A stretch of 10,510 bases of DNA from positions 198,527-209,036 of the forward strand of contig NW_004754892.1 in the NCBI RefSeq assembly GCF_000188695.1. The letters are read 5' to 3'. Each line of letters starts with the position of its first letter. Position 1 is the stretch's first letter. The stretch comes from Salpingoeca rosetta. Its lineage: Eukaryota > Opisthokonta > Choanoflagellata > Craspedida > Salpingoecidae. Below the pieces are notes generated by a model. It had not been told where the DNA came from, made no database searches, and worked only from the letters and a program-made list of their open reading frames with translations. Shown one piece after another: positions 7,400 to 10,510 of this stretch. The position numbers were made by a program, and so were the translations under genes.

Positions 7400-9259
7400 A
7401 TGAAGCTCGCAATCGCCCTCGCCCTCCTGGCCTGCGTGTGAGTTGAGAAGCAAGATGGGTAGGAGGTGGTTCTGTGCATGAGTGTGTGTGTGTGTGTGTG
7501 AATGCAATTGTATGTGTGTGTGTGTCTGTCTGAGTGTCTGTGTGTGCCTGCGAAGAAGGGGTTGGATTTTCTAATTGCTCCCTCCCAACACTCGCTTGGC
7601 TCACACACGCCACGCCCCTTTCCCCTCCCATGAACTCACGCCTATTGACTTTTAACTCCTCCTCCCCTTCCGCCTCACACACACACACACACGCACACAC
7701 ACACACGCACACACACGCGCGCGCGCAGGGCTGTGGCATCAGCTCAGACCTGCTCATCCCAAGGCGTCACGGACCAGTCCTCTTGCGACGCCAAGTGCGG
7801 CGGCCGCACCAACTGTGCATGCTCGTACCTCCTGAGCTCCTGCGGCTGCGCCGCGGCAGACGGCTTCTCCTTCAGCTGCACAGACTTGAGCGGCGGCAAC
7901 GACGACTTCTTTGGTGGCGATGACGACTTCGGCGGCTCCGACTTTGCCAACTGCGGCGACGATGGTGTGACCGACGAGGCATCCTGCGACGCCCAGTGCG
8001 GTAGCCATAGCAACTGCTTCTGCTCATTTACCGAAGTCCTGGGCGTGCAGGGCTGCTCCTGCGGAGCCGCTGATGGCTTCTCGTACACTTGCAGCTCCAC
8101 TTCCGTTGGCGGTGATAATGATGACTCTGCCGTCCCACCCACAAGCCTCATTAAGAGCACGCTCACGGCTGTGCTTGGCCAGGAGTGCGCCGCGCCCCTC
8201 GATAGGGCCCTGACGAGCAGCTTCGTCAAGTGCGTGGTGGAGGACAACGCGGCCCTTGATGCGCTCGAGAACGACGAGGACGCGATCATGAACCCCACCA
8301 AGCTCAGTAACATCTGCAGCAACAAGTGCATTGGCGAGATGTTCAGGGCCGTCGACATCCTCAACTCCACCGGTTGCGGCACCGTCCCGGAGAGTGCCAT
8401 CGCCAACGACCCCACCGGCATCATCGAAGGCTTCTTTGGAATCATGATGCTGAAGGACTACATGGGCGCTGTTGGCCTCGCCTGCACCCAGGGCAACGGC
8501 GTGTTCTGCGGCAGCCTCATGCCCGTGTTTGACTTGCTCATGACCGACCCTACCAACTTTGGTGCAGCACAGTGCCAGACGATTGTTGGCGCCGGCAAGT
8601 GCCTCGGCAGCTACCGCGCCTTCCTCGAGGTGCGTGTGTGCTTGTGGCGCAGTGGTTTGTGTAATGGGACAATTGTCGATCTCTTCACGAGCGTTTCAAT
8701 TTGTTGTTTCAATTTGCAGACATCATGCTTGTGCGAACTGACACTTGCACCCGCACGCATTCGACATTGTTGAACTCAACCGCCACCGCTCATCACACCC
8801 TACCCTTGTTTGGCGCGTGCGCATGAATAACCAGGCTGATCCCACGGGCCTGAGCGATGATGATGAGCCCATTGACCCCGACATGGTTCTCTCCGCCCTG
8901 GAGAGCGTCTGCACTGCCGCTGGTGTCACTGGCATCACGGAGGCCGCTGCTGGCACCGAGGCCCCGTCCTCCCTCGCCTCCAGCTCCGGTATGGTGTGAC
9001 TGTGTGCTCATCTTATTTTGCATGTTGTTGTTGTTGTTGTTTGTATTTGTCGTCGTCGTTGAATGTGATGGCGTGTGCAATTGCGTGCATGAACGACTGT
9101 GTCTTGTCTTGCGTGCGTGTACTGGTGCTTGCCGGCGCAACATTCCCCTCACAACGTCATCCTCCCCAATTGTCTCCTTGCCCAAACACTGCAGCCACCA
9201 CCGTGTCTGGTGTCGTCGCTGCGGTCGCCGCCGCTGCTGTTGCCGCCATCCTGGCCTAA
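7400..9259 (+). CDS. Secreted Cys-rich protein with two eight-Cys modules and GPI-type C-terminus
   Basis: Four exons are joined: 7400-7437, 7729-8629, 8835-8988 and 9195-9259. Junction phases 2, 0 and 1 are all consistent, giving 385 residues. Residues 1-18 (MKLAIALALLACVAVASA) are a textbook signal peptide, split by intron 1. Two homologous modules follow (Cys21-Cys63 and Cys88-Cys134), each with eight Cys at spacings 10-3-5-1-n-1-9, where n is 6 then 10. Both share GVTD..SCDA.CG...NC.C and AADGFS.C. An acidic Gly/Asp/Phe linker separates them. Residues about 153-345 are probably helical with ten further Cys. A Ser/Ala-rich stretch then precedes a C-terminal Val/Ala hydrophobic segment with no charged tail, as in GPI-anchored proteins. 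I do not recognise the family. A cell-surface or wall role is inferred. Confidence 0.85.
7438..7728 (+). other. Intron 1 of the Cys-rich gene, GT-rich 5' half and AC-rich 3' end
   Basis: This is a 291-nt intron from GCGT|GTGAGT to GCGCGCAG|GGC. It splits the signal peptide so that GT plus G makes a Val codon. GT-rich sequence occupies about 7479-7550. A CA run leads into CGCGCGCAG directly at the acceptor (about 7675-7728). Pyrimidine-rich unique sequence lies between. Confidence 0.85.
8630..8834 (+). other. Intron 2 of the Cys-rich gene, with an internal strong acceptor
   Basis: The donor is GAG|GTGCGTGTG and the preferred acceptor is AACCAG|GCTGAT. This 205-nt removal keeps the frame into the conserved-looking acidic and helical segment. 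A stronger pyrimidine-rich acceptor, TTTCAATTTGCAG, ends at 8719. Its use would add 17 codons and stop at 8773. Confidence 0.7.
8989..9194 (+). other. Intron 3 of the Cys-rich gene
   Basis: This is a 206-nt intron with donor TCCG|GTATGG and acceptor CACTGCAG|CCACC. Without splicing, translation would end three codons later at TGA 8997-8999 and the hydrophobic C-terminus would be lost. The body is T/G-rich, with a TTG run at about 9023-9041. Confidence 0.8.
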
Positions 9260-9765
9260 GCAGCGCCACTGGAAATGCACATGTGCACACACCATGGACA
9301 ACCACGACCGAACTGACGCACAAGTCTCCTTGTTGCTCGCCCCCCTCTCGTGGTTGCCACTATTGCTTTCTCTTTCCATCTCCTCCTCTCTTCCACCTCT
9401 GCCCTTGGCTCGCCCTCGGCCATCCCTTCAACACTTGAAACTTGTACACTCAACGCATGTCGATTTGTGTTGTGAGGCCTGGTGCATGTGTTTGTTGTTT
9501 GTACTCAATGCGGCGCTGTTGTGTTCCTTGGCCCCTTCACCCCCACGTCGATGACGGTATGGTGATTGTGGTGCGGACAGAGCAAGCAGTACACGGGAAC
9601 GGCCAATCACCACGGTGAGCAGTCTACTGAAAAAGAAACGAACGAACGAAACAAGGACAGAAAGTGACGGAGTGGAAACACAACGGCAAAGATTGAACAA
9701 AATGAAGCTTTGGGAAGACAGTGGCAAGCTGGCAAGCTGGCATGTTGTTTGCTGTAAGTGTGCAG

Positions 9766-9808
<43 letters not shown>
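9260..9808. other. Convergent 3' intergenic region
   Basis: This stretch separates the stop codons of the Cys-rich gene (+) and the right-hand gene (-) and should contain both 3' UTRs. I found no coding signal and no AATAAA on either strand. A perfect 12-bp palindrome, TGCACATGTGCA, lies at 9276-9287. A (GT)n run (about 9767-9808) abuts the minus-strand stop codon. Confidence 0.55.
9767..9808. repeat. (GT)n microsatellite abutting a stop codon
   Basis: This is a pure GT run on the + strand. In the minus-strand transcript it reads as (CA)n beginning at the base after the TAG stop at 9811-9809. Confidence 0.95.
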
Positions 9809-9810
<2 letters not shown>

Positions 9811-10273
9811 AGGCGTCTGGGTTGCCTGGTGCCGCGCGGTGGCTCCTGTCCTCTTCCTCCATCACCTCTGGCGGCGCCGTGTCCATCGCAACAGATGTCT
9901 GGGGTCCAGCCTGCGTGAGTGGTGTGAACGAGTGAGTGAGTGAGTGGAAGTATGTGCGCGTTGTGCGAGTGTTGTGTGAAAGAGTGCGTGAGTGAGTGAG
10001 TGCGTGAGTGAATGTGCGCGTGTGTAAGTGTGAGTGAGTGAATGAGTGATTGATTGAGTTTGATTGATTGATCGATTGAGTGTGAGTGTGAGTGAGTGTG
10101 TGTGTGTCAGTGTGTGTGTGTGTGTGCGTGTGTGTATCCTGCTTGAGGATGAGCAAAACCAATCGACATAATCATGCGTGCGCTCACCGTGAGGTAACCT
10201 GCAACGGAAGCTGTTGGCCCCGTGAGATAGCCGGCTGTTGGGGTGCTGGTGATAAACAGGTCGTGCCGTTGTT
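9809..10273 (-). CDS. Unidentified protein, last two exons, 5' partial
   Basis: Two exons are supported: 10273-10188 (acceptor CTGCGCAG|AAC, donor CTCACG|GTGAGC) and 9910-9809 (acceptor ACTCACGCAG|GCTGGA, stop TAG 9811-9809). They join in phase 0. The joined tail of about 61 residues has a short repeated pattern, AGYLTGPTASV then AGYLTAGPQTSVA, whose second copy spans the splice junction. This supports both the frame and the join. It then turns acidic and polar (EVMEEEDRSHR) and ends in Pro-Asp-Ala. No domain is recognisable and the protein continues upstream. The tail looks disordered, so function cannot be assigned. The upstream acceptor is less certain than the last exon. Confidence 0.62.
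9911..10187 (-). other. Last intron of the right-hand gene with GTGA, TGAT and GT repeats
   Basis: This 277-nt intron is almost wholly simple sequence. On the + strand it has GAGT/GTGA repeats (about 9911-10040), TGAT repeats (about 10045-10078) and GT runs (about 10096-10136). The transcript therefore reads CACTCACTCA-like near the acceptor. Unlike the other introns, its dinucleotide array is AC-type in the transcript. Confidence 0.65.
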
Positions 10274-10444
10274 CTGCGCAGTGCAAACATTGCAACGTGG
10301 AGGCGGTGGGAGGTGGAGGTGGATGCAGAAGAGAATGTGGATGACGGGTTGAGCGCTGTGGAGCAGTTGACACATTAAACACGATCATGGCAGTTGAAAG
10401 ATGCAGGATGACACGAGGACAGACAGAAAGGCGCATGCACCATG

Positions 10445-10510
<66 letters not shown>
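10274..10510 (-). other. Upstream intron of the right-hand gene, partial
   Basis: I see no coding signal on either strand. The part next to the exon (about 10274-10330) is pyrimidine-rich in the minus orientation, as expected before an acceptor. The distal part is a (CA)n array reaching the window edge. Confidence 0.45.
10446..10510. repeat. (CA)n microsatellite, runs off the window
   Basis: About 32 CA units run uninterrupted to the last base, so the true length is unknown. Confidence 0.95.

Noticed and set aside
9276..9287. Palindrome TGCACATGTGCA
   Set aside because: A 12-bp palindrome in CA/GT-rich DNA is likely by chance, and no second copy or flanking context suggests a binding site.
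9149..9727. Overlapping open frames on both strands after the Cys-rich gene
   Set aside because: Composition is low complexity or Ser/Leu/Pro-rich without domains, and the region fits a convergent 3' UTR spacer.

Overview
The window looks like nuclear DNA of an intron-containing eukaryote, probably unicellular. Coding stretches favour G/C at third positions. Introns are short, mostly about 200-400 nt, begin GT and end AG, and nearly all carry CA/GT microsatellites. Proteins have eukaryotic secretion features: signal peptides, N-glycosylation sequons, a GPI-type C-terminus and a mucin-like Thr tract. A choanoflagellate-like or other free-living protist, or an alga, is my guess; the sequence alone does not settle the lineage.

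Layout, left to right: (1) + strand, 3..~1010, the 3' part of a Thr-rich mucin-like protein built on (ACA)n repeats. A non-coding tract with an AATAAA at 1657-1662 follows. (2) - strand, 3408..2171, the first four coding exons of an L-lactate dehydrogenase, joined by phase-consistent introns. The remaining two thirds of the enzyme was not found in the window. (3) - strand, 7078..3953, a secreted glycoside hydrolase family 31 enzyme with a PAN/apple-like insert. It has one very large exon and a short last exon, separated by a 291-nt intron that holds a minisatellite. (4) + strand, 7400..9259, a four-exon gene for a secreted, probably GPI-anchored Cys-rich protein with a duplicated eight-cysteine module that I do not recognise. 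It is divergent from the GH31 gene across about 320 bp. (5) - strand, 10273..9809, the last two exons of an unidentified protein, convergent with gene 4.

The GH31 enzyme, the Cys-rich protein and the mucin-like protein are all predicted to be outside the cell or on its surface. This would suit external carbohydrate digestion and a glycocalyx, but a shared pathway is inference. The LDH belongs to cytosolic fermentation. The most distinctive non-coding signals are the polarised microsatellites in introns, GU-rich near donors and in two introns also AC-rich near acceptors, and a tandem repeat in the GH31 intron whose unit copies the 5' splice site. I see no RNA genes, CRISPR arrays or recognisable transposons.
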